Assembly: GCA_021800535.1 (NCBI GenBank)
Contig: JAJYYV010000003.1
Location: 39,056 to 103,055 of the forward strand
Origin: a bacterium
Lineage (GTDB): Bacteria; Ratteibacteria; UBA8468; B48-G9; DTJG01
DNA: 64,000 nucleotides
Reading direction: 5' to 3'
The notes beneath the pieces are model-generated. The model ran no database searches. It was not told the DNA's origin and saw nothing but the letters and a program-made list of their open reading frames with translations. Below are positions 16,581 through 24,984 of this stretch, piece after piece; positions within the stretch are counted from its first letter, which is position 1, and each line of letters begins with the position of its first letter. The translations under genes were made by a program, and so were the position numbers.

Positions 16581-17789
16581 TTACCATACATAATTTTTGG
16601 GTATTACTACCACCCCATTTTCTGAGATAGTAAATCTTTTTTTATCTTCCTGGTGATTATAACCAATTTCAGTATTTGGGGGTATTATAACATTTTTATC
16701 AATAATTGTCTTTTTAATTTTACTGTATCTGCCAATCTGAACATCTGAAAAAATAATAGAATCTTCAACCTGAGAAAAACTATTAAGTTTTACCCAGGGG
16801 GAGAGAATTGAGTGGTGCATTTTTGCTCCGCTTATAATACATCCGGGAGAAATAATTGAATCTGTTGCAAAGCCGGTTCTATCACCTTCAGAAAAAACTG
16901 TTTTGGCTGGAGGAAGTTGGTCCTGGTATGTTCTTATCGGCCAGCTTTTATCGTAAAGATTTAGTATGGGGTTTACACTAACAAGGTCCATATTTGCTTC
17001 ATAATAGGCATCTAGTGTTCCAATATCTCTCCAATATTTTGTTTCTTTTTTGTTTTCATCAATAAAAGGAAAGCCATATACCTTGTCTTGTTTCATTATT
17101 AAAGGAATAATATCTTTTCCAAAATCATGGGTTGATTGTGGATTTTTAGAATCTTCAAAAAGTCTTTTAACAAGTATTTCTATATTAAAACAGTATACAC
17201 CCATGGAAATAAAGGAAACAGATGGATTTAGAGGGGAGGGTTCAGGTTGAGAAGGTTTTTCCTGGAAATCTATAATTCTGAAATCTTTATCTATTTTAAG
17301 GACTCCAAATCTGTTTGCCTGGGAACATGGGACTTCAAAAACACTTATTGTAAGGTCAGCATTTTTTTCTTTATGGAATTCTATCATTTTTCTGTAATCC
17401 ATTTTATATATATGGTCTCCTGATAAAACAAGGACAAGGTCTGGTTTTTCCTGATTTAAAAAATATATACTCTGAAATACTGAATCGGCTGTTCCTTTAT
17501 ACCATTCTTCATTGAATCTCATCTGGGCAGGAACAACATCTATAAATTCATCTATTTCCCTGCTGAAAATATTCCAGCCTTCTCTGATATGTCTTTGTAA
17601 AGAAAAAGATTTATATTGAATAAGAATATAAATTTTTCTTAAGCTGGAATTTATTGCATTACTCAGGGTAAAATCTATAATTCTATATATTCCTCCAAAT
17701 GGAACAGAGGGTTTTGCCCTGTCTTTTGTAAGAGGGTATAACCGTTCACCTTTTCCTCCTGCCAAGATTAAGGTGGTGATTTTATTCAC
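16581..17789 (-). CDS. glgC: Glucose-1-phosphate adenylyltransferase
   Basis: The 402-residue ADP-glucose pyrophosphorylase shows LAGGKGERLYPLTKDRAKPS at the N terminus, VLSGDHIYKMDY near residue 125, FQEKPSQP, KYWRDIGTLDAYYEANMDL and a C-terminal left-handed beta-helix with the IIDKNVIIPPNTEIG repeat. It makes ADP-glucose for GlgA. Its start overlaps the response-regulator stop by 8 nt, so a two-component system is translationally coupled to glycogen synthesis here. Confidence 0.95.
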   Translation of the reverse strand: MNKITTLILAGGKGERLYPLTKDRAKPSVPFGGIYRIIDFTLSNAINSSLRKIYILIQYKSFSLQRHIREGWNIFSREIDEFIDVVPAQMRFNEEWYKGTADSVFQSIYFLNQEKPDLVLVLSGDHIYKMDYRKMIEFHKEKNADLTISVFEVPCSQANRFGVLKIDKDFRIIDFQEKPSQPEPSPLNPSVSFISMGVYCFNIEILVKRLFEDSKNPQSTHDFGKDIIPLIMKQDKVYGFPFIDENKKETKYWRDIGTLDAYYEANMDLVSVNPILNLYDKSWPIRTYQDQLPPAKTVFSEGDRTGFATDSIISPGCIISGAKMHHSILSPWVKLNSFSQVEDSIIFSDVQIGRYSKIKKTIIDKNVIIPPNTEIGYNHQEDKKRFTISENGVVVIPKNYVW

Positions 17790-18138
17790 CGATAATCTCC
17801 TTTATTTTATTTTTTAGTTCTGTTAAATCCGAACTTTTTGGAATATATGCGCTTGCTGCCCAGCTTATAAAATCTGTTTTATAATGCGGATATGCTGTAT
17901 AAATAATAACAGGAAGATTTTTTCTTTTTCCAAGCAGTTTACCCATTGTTTCAAGCCCGTCTATTTTAGGCAGTCTGATATCCAGAACAACAAGATGTAT
18001 ATTCTGTTTGTCTAATATTTCCAGTCCTGTAAGTCCATCTTCTGCTGTAAATATATTATATCCTTCTTTTTCCAATTCTTCCTTATAGAGTATTCTTTGA
18101 TTTTCTTCATCTTCTATTATTAAAATATTTTTAGCCAT
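17782..18138 (-). CDS. Single-domain response regulator
   Basis: A stand-alone receiver domain of 118 residues: acidic pair IIEDEEN near residue 9, phosphoacceptor Asp in LVVLDIRLPKIDG near 53, Thr in IIYTAYP near 80 and Lys in YIPKSSD near 102. It has no output domain. It sits between a soluble histidine kinase (23 nt upstream, with a GGGGGG-rich ribosome-binding site) and glgC. It probably signals by protein contact or serves as a phosphate shuttle. Confidence 0.92.
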   Translation of the reverse strand: MAKNILIIEDEENQRILYKEELEKEGYNIFTAEDGLTGLEILDKQNIHLVVLDIRLPKIDGLETMGKLLGKRKNLPVIIYTAYPHYKTDFISWAASAYIPKSSDLTELKNKIKEIIGE

Positions 18139-18161
18139 TGTTCCCCCCCCTTATTAAGTTT

Positions 18162-19568
18162 TTATTTGGATATTTCATTATTGGGAATATATAATATTAC
18201 TTTAGTCCATTTTCCTAATTCTGAATATATTTCTATTTTTCCCTGGTGTAATTCTTCTATAATAGTTTTTACTATTGTAAGTCCTAGTCCAATTCCATGG
18301 GTTTTTGTTGTAAAAAACTCTGTGAAAATATTATCAATATCTTCTTTTGCTATACCCTGTCCATCATCTGAAATTTCTATTTTTGCCGAATTGTTTTCAT
18401 ATGAAAATTTAATAGTAACAGAACCTTCTGCTTTTATACTTTCAATAGAGTTTAATATAATATTAAAAAAAACTATCCTTAATTGTGCTTTATCTCCAAA
18501 TATTATAGGGTTTTCCGGTATATTAAAATAAAATTGTATATTTTTGTCTGTCATTTGCAATTTAAGAGAGATTTTTAGGTCTTCTAATATGTCTAAAATA
18601 TTTATATTTTCTTTTTTAGAATTCTGTAAAAATGAAAACTCTAAAAAATTATTATATAACAATTCAAGTCTATTAATTTCTTTTTTTATAACATGAAGAT
18701 TTCTTTTTATTTTAATTTCATCATCTGTTTCCAAGGTTTGTTTTATATATCCGCCAATGGTTACAAGTGGATTTTTTAGTTCATGGGCAAAATAAGCAGA
18801 TATTTTGCCTATTGAAGCAAGTCTTTCAGAAGCTATCAGATTATTTTGGGTATCTTTTAGTTTTTCATGAAGATTTTCAAGTTCTTGAAGATTTTTTTTA
18901 ATTTTTTCATAGGCTAATGCATATCCAATGGCCAACCCTGCATGAGAAAGAATAATAAAAAGAAAATTAATTGTGGAAGTATCAAAAATTTTAAAATGAA
19001 AAGCATTATCAGTTATAACAATACCTGAAATTTTATCTTTTATATACAAAGGAGCAATTATTATTTCTGAAGATATATGAAAAATTTCAGAAAGTGATTG
19101 TGGAAGTAAAAGAGATTGAGGACTGTCTAATTTTAATATATTACCTTTTTCAAGCACAATTTTTATAGGACTATTAGAGGAAAGATTTTCAATTTCTATT
19201 AAAAGTTCTTTTATTCTCTGGGGGAATAATTGTTTTTTCAGATAATCCTTGTGGCTATTTTTAAAAAGATCTTCAAGTGTACAATTTTGTCTATCCAACT
19301 CGGCCCATATTATTCCTGCTTCCTGTTGGTTGTATGGACCAATTCCATATCCATTTCCCAAATGTTTTCCATCTTCACTGAGAAAGAAAATTGCTGCCCT
19401 GCTGAATCCGAGGGCACCACCTGCAGTAAGAGTTACAAGTGTTATATGGATAATTTTTTCAAATTCAAAAGTGGTTTGAAAAGCCTTTCCTAATTTATAA
19501 AGAAGTTCTAACTGATATCCTTGTTCATCAATTTTCTTTTCAATTTCCTGATATTCAGTTTTAACCAT
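18162..19568 (-). CDS. GAF-domain sensor histidine kinase
   Basis: The 468-residue kinase has an N-terminal coiled segment, a GAF domain (about 25-215), a coiled linker, HisKA with the phospho-His in FAHELKNPLVTIGGYI near 265, and HATPase with N box LNSIESI, DDGQGIAKEDI and HGIGLGLTIVKTIIEE. No membrane helix is present, so it senses an intracellular ligand. The cognate regulator is encoded directly downstream. It overlaps the SurA-N gene by 8 nt. Confidence 0.93.
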   Translation of the reverse strand: MVKTEYQEIEKKIDEQGYQLELLYKLGKAFQTTFEFEKIIHITLVTLTAGGALGFSRAAIFFLSEDGKHLGNGYGIGPYNQQEAGIIWAELDRQNCTLEDLFKNSHKDYLKKQLFPQRIKELLIEIENLSSNSPIKIVLEKGNILKLDSPQSLLLPQSLSEIFHISSEIIIAPLYIKDKISGIVITDNAFHFKIFDTSTINFLFIILSHAGLAIGYALAYEKIKKNLQELENLHEKLKDTQNNLIASERLASIGKISAYFAHELKNPLVTIGGYIKQTLETDDEIKIKRNLHVIKKEINRLELLYNNFLEFSFLQNSKKENINILDILEDLKISLKLQMTDKNIQFYFNIPENPIIFGDKAQLRIVFFNIILNSIESIKAEGSVTIKFSYENNSAKIEISDDGQGIAKEDIDNIFTEFFTTKTHGIGLGLTIVKTIIEELHQGKIEIYSELGKWTKVILYIPNNEISK

Positions 19569-20346
19569 TTTTTATTGTTTTTGTCGTTTTTTTTATAGTA
19601 TTTAATGGAGTTGTTTCCCTGGATGTTTTGTCAGAAGGTAAAGAAGTTTTTTTAATTGATATAAAAATTTTAATTTTTGAATTGTGTTTTACTTTATTAA
19701 ACCATTTCTGAAAAATTTGGTTTTCTTTTTCTCTAAGCACTAACATTCTTATTTTTTCTATTTGTTTTGGAGTGTCTTTTTTGGTGATAAATGGTTTTAA
19801 ATCTGAATTATTTACTACAATATTTCTCTGACTTGCAATAAACTGTTTTAGTTTTTGATACATAATCTGTTGTTTTAATTTATTTTCAATATTATTAATT
19901 TCCTCAGGGGACATATTTGAGAAATACTCTTTAAACTTTATTGGGTCAAACTGCCCCTTTTTATTTTGGAAAATAGGTGTGGATTTAATGACACCCATAA
20001 TATCTTTGGAAGATACTTTTATATTATATTTTTTAGCCTGTTGTTCTAAGATTTTTTCATCAATCATATTATTAAGAACAAGTGTTTCCATTTGAGAATT
20101 ACTTATTTTTTTTGTATAATTTGCTCCAAGCATTTGGCTATATTTTCTCTGGATTCTATCTAGTGTTTTATGGTATTCCTGTAGTGTTATCGGTTGGCCA
20201 TTAACTGTTGCTGCATAATTTTTGTTTGAATGGTTTGATATGGTCATTGATATTCCAAAGAAGATAAAGCCGGGTATAGTAAAAAGACCGATTATAATTG
20301 TGATAATTTTAAGATTTTTTTTCTTTCTGAAAAATTTAAGAGACAT
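19561..20346 (-). CDS. SurA_N-domain periplasmic chaperone-like protein
   Basis: The 261-residue protein has a cytoplasmic basic start, one membrane anchor (about 13-33) and a SurA/PpiD-type N domain beginning AATVNGQPITLQEYHKTLD. It continues with NMIDEKILEQQAKKYNI and helix pairs to about 230, then a Ser/Thr/Lys tail. No parvulin PPIase domain is visible, so it is probably a membrane-anchored chaperone only. A GGAGGG site precedes the ATG, which lies inside the rsmI 3' end (11-nt overlap). Confidence 0.75.
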   Translation of the reverse strand: MSLKFFRKKKNLKIITIIIGLFTIPGFIFFGISMTISNHSNKNYAATVNGQPITLQEYHKTLDRIQRKYSQMLGANYTKKISNSQMETLVLNNMIDEKILEQQAKKYNIKVSSKDIMGVIKSTPIFQNKKGQFDPIKFKEYFSNMSPEEINNIENKLKQQIMYQKLKQFIASQRNIVVNNSDLKPFITKKDTPKQIEKIRMLVLREKENQIFQKWFNKVKHNSKIKIFISIKKTSLPSDKTSRETTPLNTIKKTTKTIKNG

Positions 20347-21010
20347 TTTTATTTCCCTCCAGAATAATTACAAACTCCCCTTTTAATTTTTTATTGTTAT
20401 AGTATTGAATGGATTGTTGAGTTTTTAGTGAGATAACCTCTTCAAATTTTTTTGTTAATTCTCTGCATATGCATATTTCTCTTTCTGGAAATATTTCTGA
20501 AATGATTTGTAATGTTTTTTTTATTCTGTGTACAGATTCAAAAAATATTATATATTGCTTATACTTTCCAACGGTTTCAAAAAATTTTTTCTTTTTCCCA
20601 TCTTTTCTTGGAATAAAGCCGAAAAATGTAAATTCATTAATAGGAAAACCGGAAACAGATATGGCAGAAGTCAAAGAAGATGCTCCCGGAATAGCAACTA
20701 CAGGTATATTGGCTTGTTGAGCTTTTTTTACAATAATATAGGCTGAATCTGAAATTCCCGGGGTTCCTCTGTCGCAAACAAGAGCTATTTTTTTCCCTTC
20801 CAATAAAAAATTTAAAATTTCTTTGCTTTTTTCCATTTCATTCCACTTATGATAACTTATAAGTTTATTGTTTATTTGATAATATTTAAGCAGATTCATT
20901 GTCTCTCTTGTATCTTCAGAGGCAATAATATCCACCTCTTTTAAAATTCTTAATGCTCGTATTGTAATATCCTCTATATTTCCTATCGGTGTTGCTACAA
21001 TATATAACAT
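20336..21010 (-). CDS. rsmI: 16S rRNA (cytidine(1402)-2'-O)-methyltransferase
   Basis: RsmI methylates the ribose of C1402 using SAM. The 224-residue protein begins LYIVATPIGNIEDITIRALR and has the family motifs IIASEDTRETMNLL, LVCDRGTPGISDSAY, IPGASSLTSAISVSG and FFESVHRIKKTL. The C-terminal tail is short (family often about 275 residues). It is the first gene of the long leftward operon running to the phosphomannomutase. Confidence 0.95.
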   Translation of the reverse strand: MLYIVATPIGNIEDITIRALRILKEVDIIASEDTRETMNLLKYYQINNKLISYHKWNEMEKSKEILNFLLEGKKIALVCDRGTPGISDSAYIIVKKAQQANIPVVAIPGASSLTSAISVSGFPINEFTFFGFIPRKDGKKKKFFETVGKYKQYIIFFESVHRIKKTLQIISEIFPEREICICRELTKKFEEVISLKTQQSIQYYNNKKLKGEFVIILEGNKNVS

Positions 21011-21046
21011 TATTATTTTGATAATTATCGTTATAAATATTTACTA

Positions 21047-21061
21047 TCCGCCTAAAGCGGA
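21047..21061. other. Small hairpin between divergent genes
   Basis: TCCGC (21047-21051) and GCGGA (21057-21061) form a short stem with loop CTAAA in the rsmI-apgM divergent intergenic region. It has no T tract, so it is not a terminator, and its role is unknown. Confidence 0.3.
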
Positions 21062-21202
21062 CACTTTGTGCCTTATTACTACAGGTTTCACTGGGTATTT
21101 ACATTTTAACATTTTTACATTCTTTGACATCTTGTATAAAGTATTATATCATAAAAAATAAAAAAATTTATTTGTGGATAATTAATTTACAAAAATAAAA
21201 AA

Positions 21203-22417
21203 ATGGAAATAGAAAAAATACTGCCGGAAATTATTGAAAAAAACAATAAAAAGATTTTACTTATTGTCCTTGATGGTTTGGGTGGACTACCTAATCCAAA
21301 TACAGGACTTACTGAACTTGAAACAGCAAAAATTCCTAATCTTCATAATTTTGCCAAAAAAGGAACATGCGGACTTACAATTCCTGTTTTACCTGGAGTC
21401 ACACCCGGAAGTGGGCCTGCACACCTTTCGCTTTTTGGTTATGACCCTGTGGAACATCAAATAGGCAGAGGTGTTTTGGAAACTTTAGGTATTGGTAAGC
21501 ATTTGGATAAGGAAGACCTTGCAATAAGAGGAAATTTTGCAACAATTGATGAAAATCGGATTGTAACTGATAGAAGAGCAGGAAGAATTGCAACAGAAGA
21601 AAATGAAAAATTAGTGGAAATTATTTCAGAAAATATAAAAGAAATAAAAGGGATAAAAATTAGTATTTATACTGTAAAAGAACACAGATGCGCTATTATT
21701 CTTAAAGGTAAGAATTTAAATCCATTTCTTATAGAAAATGACCCTGAGAAAGAAGGTAATCCTATAAGAAAAATAGAACCTTTAAGTGATGATGCTAAAT
21801 TTACTTCTGAGATTTTAGAAGAATTTATAAAACAGGTGGAATCTATTTTAAAGAATCAACAGACCAAAGCAAAAACTATTTTGCTAAGAGGTTTTTCAAA
21901 GATTCCAGGAATTCAAACTTTTGAAGAAAAATATCTTTTAAAAGCCGCATGTATTTCGTCTTATCCAATGTATAAAGGGTTATCCAGATTAGTAGGAATG
22001 GATATTATTGAAGGACTTGAAACTTTCCATAATAGAATAAATGCTCTTATAGATTATTATAAGAATTATGATTTCTTTTATTTTCATTATAAAAAAACTG
22101 ATAGCGCAGGAGAAGATGGAAATTTTGAAAAAAAGGTTTCTGTATTAGAAGATTTTGATGAAAAACTTCCTGATATTCTGAAACTGAAATTTGAAGCAAT
22201 AGCTATTACAGGAGACCATTCCACACCTGCTGTTCTTAAAGGACATTCGTGGCATCCGGTTCCTATATCTATTGTTTCTCCTAATATTATGCCTGATTAC
22301 ATTGACACATTTACAGAAAGAACATGCGGTAATGGTTTGCTGGGAACATTTCATGCTATTAATGTAATATATCTTCTTCTGGCTGCATCATTGAAAATGA
22401 AAAAATTCGGAGCATAA
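21203..22417 (+). CDS. apgM: 2,3-bisphosphoglycerate-independent phosphoglycerate mutase, archaeal type
   Basis: The 404-residue alkaline-phosphatase-fold metalloenzyme interconverts 3- and 2-phosphoglycerate. Motifs include LIVLDGLGGLPNP with the metal-binding Asp, VTPGSGPAHLSLFGYDP carrying the catalytic Ser, RGNFATID, DRRAGRI, FHYKKTDSAGEDG, and ITGDHSTPAVLKGHSWHPVP with metal-binding Asp and His. This is the ApgM branch, distinct from GpmI, and is widespread in archaea and some bacterial phyla. Confidence 0.94.
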   Translation: MEIEKILPEIIEKNNKKILLIVLDGLGGLPNPNTGLTELETAKIPNLHNFAKKGTCGLTIPVLPGVTPGSGPAHLSLFGYDPVEHQIGRGVLETLGIGKHLDKEDLAIRGNFATIDENRIVTDRRAGRIATEENEKLVEIISENIKEIKGIKISIYTVKEHRCAIILKGKNLNPFLIENDPEKEGNPIRKIEPLSDDAKFTSEILEEFIKQVESILKNQQTKAKTILLRGFSKIPGIQTFEEKYLLKAACISSYPMYKGLSRLVGMDIIEGLETFHNRINALIDYYKNYDFFYFHYKKTDSAGEDGNFEKKVSVLEDFDEKLPDILKLKFEAIAITGDHSTPAVLKGHSWHPVPISIVSPNIMPDYIDTFTERTCGNGLLGTFHAINVIYLLLAASLKMKKFGA

Positions 22418-22437
22418 ATTTTATGGAGGCCAAAGCT

Positions 22438-22593
22438 ATGACAGAGTATAAAGATGTAATATGCAGAATGAATTTAAAAAAGAAAACAAAAAATAAATCA
22501 GATAAAGAAGGAAAGGTGTATTATTTCTGTTCTCCAAAATGTAAAGAAAAATTTGATAAAGAGCCGGAAAAATACATAAAACTTGTTGGATGA
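22438..22593 (+). CDS. YHS-domain mini-protein
   Basis: This gene of 51 codons reads DVICRMNLKKK, KSDKEGKVYYFCSPKCKEKF and DKEPEKYIKL, matching a stand-alone YHS domain with the conserved Cys pair (CSPKC) that binds metal. GGAGG at 22425-22429 places the start at 22438. It overlaps the DnaQ-like gene by 4 nt (ATGA) and follows apgM by 20 nt. Such proteins are linked to copper or heavy-metal handling, but no metal gene is nearby. Confidence 0.8.
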   Translation: MTEYKDVICRMNLKKKTKNKSDKEGKVYYFCSPKCKEKFDKEPEKYIKLVG

Positions 22594-23399
22594 TAAAAGA
22601 AATACCTTTAATTATTGCTATTGATATTGAAACTACAGGACTTTTTCCACGAAATGGTGAAAGAATATGTGAAATTGCCATTCTTAAGATAAAAGATGGT
22701 CAAATTTTTGACAGGTTTGTTTCTCTTATAAATCCTGAAAAATCCATATCTAAAGCAGCCACATTGGTATCAGGAATAACAGAGGAAATGACAAGGAAAG
22801 CCCCGACATTTAAAGAGGTTGCTAAAGATATTTTTAATTTTTTAAAAACAGGTGAACCTATTTTGGCTCATAATGCAGCATTTGATTTATCATTTTTAAA
22901 TTATCAGATGGAATTATGTGGTTTCCCAAGATTGGAAAATAAAGTCATAGATACACTTTTAATAGCAAGGAAGTATTTTAATTTTCAGAGTAATTCTTTA
23001 GGAGATTTAATCAGTCAGTTCTCTATACCTGTAGATAGATTACATAGAGCGTATAATGATGCTCTTTCATCTTATAGATTAATGGAAATTTTATTAGATA
23101 AATTAAAAAATTCCAAAGAATTTAAAGATTTTCTAATGACACAGGATAGTATCACTTCTTTATCTCCTGAGTTGAATAATATTCTGCCTTTTTGGTTGCT
23201 TAATGCATTAAAAAACAAAACTTCTATTGTATTTAGATATATTGATAGAAATGGAAATACATCTACAAGGAATATTCAGCCAAAGGAAATAACTATCTCG
23301 GGTAATTATATATATCTTGTTGGTTTTTGTGCTCTTAAACATGATGAAAGAAAATTTAGACTTGACAGAATAATTGAAGTAATGGAAAATATAGAATAG
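22590..23399 (+). CDS. DnaQ-like 3'-5' exonuclease fused to a WYL-like domain
   Basis: Residues 1-170 form a DEDDh exonuclease of the DNA polymerase III epsilon/PolC type: AIDIETTGLFPRNGERICE, PILAHNAAFDLSFL and HRAYNDALSSY supply the acidic residues and His. Residues about 200-268 (ALKNKTSIVFRYIDRNG through YLVGFCALKHDERKFRLDRI) look like a WYL domain, a module that binds nucleic acid or nucleotides in regulators and defence proteins. It may be a repair or RNA-processing nuclease rather than the replicative proofreader. Coupled to the YHS gene by ATGA. Confidence 0.85.
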   Translation: MIKEIPLIIAIDIETTGLFPRNGERICEIAILKIKDGQIFDRFVSLINPEKSISKAATLVSGITEEMTRKAPTFKEVAKDIFNFLKTGEPILAHNAAFDLSFLNYQMELCGFPRLENKVIDTLLIARKYFNFQSNSLGDLISQFSIPVDRLHRAYNDALSSYRLMEILLDKLKNSKEFKDFLMTQDSITSLSPELNNILPFWLLNALKNKTSIVFRYIDRNGNTSTRNIQPKEITISGNYIYLVGFCALKHDERKFRLDRIIEVMENIE

Positions 23400-23414
23400 T
23401 AATAGGAGATCAAA

Positions 23415-23531
23415 GTGAGAAAAATTATATTTTTTATTTTAGTTTCTGTTTTAATGATGGGTATATTTATAGGATTTACTGGATGTACTGCAAGCATAAA
23501 CTTTAACCCCAATGGAACTACTTCCAAATAA
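23415..23531 (+). CDS. Small lipoprotein (38 residues)
   Basis: A GTG start at 23415, 6 nt after AGGAG, opens a frame encoding MRKIIFFILVSVLMMGIFIG, then FTGC followed by a short polar tail TASINFNPNGTTSK. This is a clean lipoprotein signal with a lipobox and a mature peptide of only about 15 residues, similar in plan to entericidin-type lipoproteins but not recognisable as one. It follows the DnaQ-WYL gene by 15 nt. Confidence 0.65.
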   Translation: MRKIIFFILVSVLMMGIFIGFTGCTASINFNPNGTTSK

Positions 23532-23601
23532 ATCATATATATTATAATTTTATTACCCCAATCTACATTTTGTATTTTGGGCTGAAAAAGGAGGAAAGAA
23601 G

Positions 23602-23808
23602 ATGCCGAAGGAAAAAGGTAAGGTGAAGTGGTTCAATAATACCAAAGGATACGGTTTTATTGAACGAGAAAATGGCGAAGATGTTTTTATCCATTACTCT
23701 GCAATTGGTGGAGATGGATATAAAACATTGGAAGAAGGAGCATCTGTTGAGTTTGAAGTGACTCAAGGGAAAAAAGGTCTTCAGGCCATTAATGTAGTAA
23801 GGTTATAA
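23602..23808 (+). CDS. Cold-shock protein
   Basis: This 68-residue CspA-family OB-fold protein has the RNP1 motif KGYGFIERE and RNP2 motif DVFIHYSAI, with start [13 protein letters not shown]. It is an RNA chaperone. AAAGGAGG precedes the ATG, and a TATAAT box at 23543-23548 suggests a transcript with a leader of about 48 nt, longer than most others in this window. A strong terminator follows at 23838. Confidence 0.96.
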   Translation: MPKEKGKVKWFNNTKGYGFIERENGEDVFIHYSAIGGDGYKTLEEGASVEFEVTQGKKGLQAINVVRL

Positions 23809-23837
23809 ACGAAAATATATAAACTTAACTACAATAA

Positions 23838-23876
23838 TGAGGGGAGGAGGAAAATCCTCCCCTCATATTTTTTTTA
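23838..23876 (+). terminator. Rho-independent terminator of csp
   Basis: A perfect 11-bp stem TGAGGGGAGGA (23838-23848) with TCCTCCCCTCA (23855-23865), loop GGAAAA, is followed by a run of T to 23875. It is the clearest intrinsic terminator in the window. Confidence 0.95.
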
Positions 23877-23940
23877 TCGTATTTACTTAACCAAACACTT
23901 TTATTTATGAAGACTTTAAAAAAGTGTTAAAATAGTAATT

Positions 23941-24579
23941 ATGAATCTATGGCAATTAACTATTCATGGTGGGATTCTCATGTTTCCCATTATTTTTTGT
24001 GGATTACTTGCAATTTCAATAATAATTGAAAGGATTATCTCTTTACATCAGGCTGAAATAAATTCAGAAAACTTTTTGGAAAAAGTAGAAAAAATATTAA
24101 AAAAGGAACAGATAAAAGAAGTTGTTAATTTGTGTGATACCTCCCCCGGAGTTACTCCCCGTATAATTAAAGCAGGTATTTTAAAATCTGATAGAAGTAT
24201 TGATGAAGTTAAAGAGGCAATAAAAGAAGAAGCAGAATATCAGGTTTTAAGTCTTGAAAAATACCTTGGAATTCTTGCTACAATTGCAACCATAGCTCCA
24301 CTTCTTGGTTTTTTAGGCACATCTACAGGTTTTATAAAAACATTTATGATTATTACTACAAAAGGTGTAGAATTAACAATGAAGGACCTTTCCAGAGGAA
24401 TATGGGAGGCTTTACTAACTACTGTGGCAGGATTATCTGTTGCTATTCCTGCATATATCGGGTATAATTATTTGGTAAGCTGGGTAAATAAAATTATTTC
24501 AGAAATGGAAAGGGCATCTTCTAAAATAATTGATGTATTAATTTTTCTTAGAGCAAGTCAGGAAGAGAAAGAAGTCTAA
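23941..24579 (+). CDS. MotA/TolQ/ExbB proton-channel protein
   Basis: The 212-residue inner-membrane protein has three helices (about 12-32, 115-140, 155-178) and the family core ATIAPLLGFLGTSTGFIKTF followed by LTTVAGLSVAIPAYIGYN. With ExbD it forms a proton-driven motor. TAAAAT at 23928-23933 lies 7 nt before the ATG, so the transcript is probably leaderless. It is followed 1 nt later by exbD. Confidence 0.92.
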   Translation: MNLWQLTIHGGILMFPIIFCGLLAISIIIERIISLHQAEINSENFLEKVEKILKKEQIKEVVNLCDTSPGVTPRIIKAGILKSDRSIDEVKEAIKEEAEYQVLSLEKYLGILATIATIAPLLGFLGTSTGFIKTFMIITTKGVELTMKDLSRGIWEALLTTVAGLSVAIPAYIGYNYLVSWVNKIISEMERASSKIIDVLIFLRASQEEKEV

Positions 24580-24580
24580 A

Positions 24581-24964
24581 ATGAAATTTCAGAGACATTA
24601 TGAAATTGCCAAAGGAGAAATAAATTTTATTCCTTTAGTAAATATTGTGCTGTTAATAACAATATATTTTATAATAACTTCCAGTTTTATTACTCAACCT
24701 ATTATTAATGTTAGAACAACCAAAATGGTACAGGCAAAAAAATGGACAAATAAAATTTTTTTGAATATTTCTGCTACAGGTAAAATATTTTCTGAAGGGA
24801 AAGAAATTCCATTTAAAGAGGTTGGTGTGTTTCTTAAAAAATTTAAAGGGAATATTTTAGTAATAGTAAAGGGACAAAAAAATACTCCTAATGGTACAAT
24901 AGTTAAGATTATAGATATGGTTCATAAGTCAGGGATTAAAAATATAGCCATATCAAGTCTTTAA
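24581..24964 (+). CDS. ExbD/TolR-type biopolymer transport protein
   Basis: The 127-residue single-pass protein begins RHYEIAKGEINFIPLVNIVL; the Asp usually found in the membrane segment of this family (D-x-x-x-L) appears here as Asn in LVNIVLLI. A periplasmic domain follows with LNISATGKIFSEGKEIPF and a C-terminal GIKNIAISSL. It partners the upstream ExbB-like channel. The loss of the membrane Asp would affect proton conduction and deserves checking. Confidence 0.85.
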   Translation: MKFQRHYEIAKGEINFIPLVNIVLLITIYFIITSSFITQPIINVRTTKMVQAKKWTNKIFLNISATGKIFSEGKEIPFKEVGVFLKKFKGNILVIVKGQKNTPNGTIVKIIDMVHKSGIKNIAISSL

Positions 24965-24984
24965 TTTATAGTGGAGGAAATATC

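Noticed and set aside
22590..23399. Replicative DNA polymerase III epsilon subunit
   Set aside because: The C-terminal part looks like a WYL domain rather than the polymerase-binding tail, so a replicative role is not supported.
23549..23601. RNA thermosensor in the csp leader
   Set aside because: Only a 5-bp stem (CCCAA with TTGGG) over a long loop is visible, which is too weak to claim.
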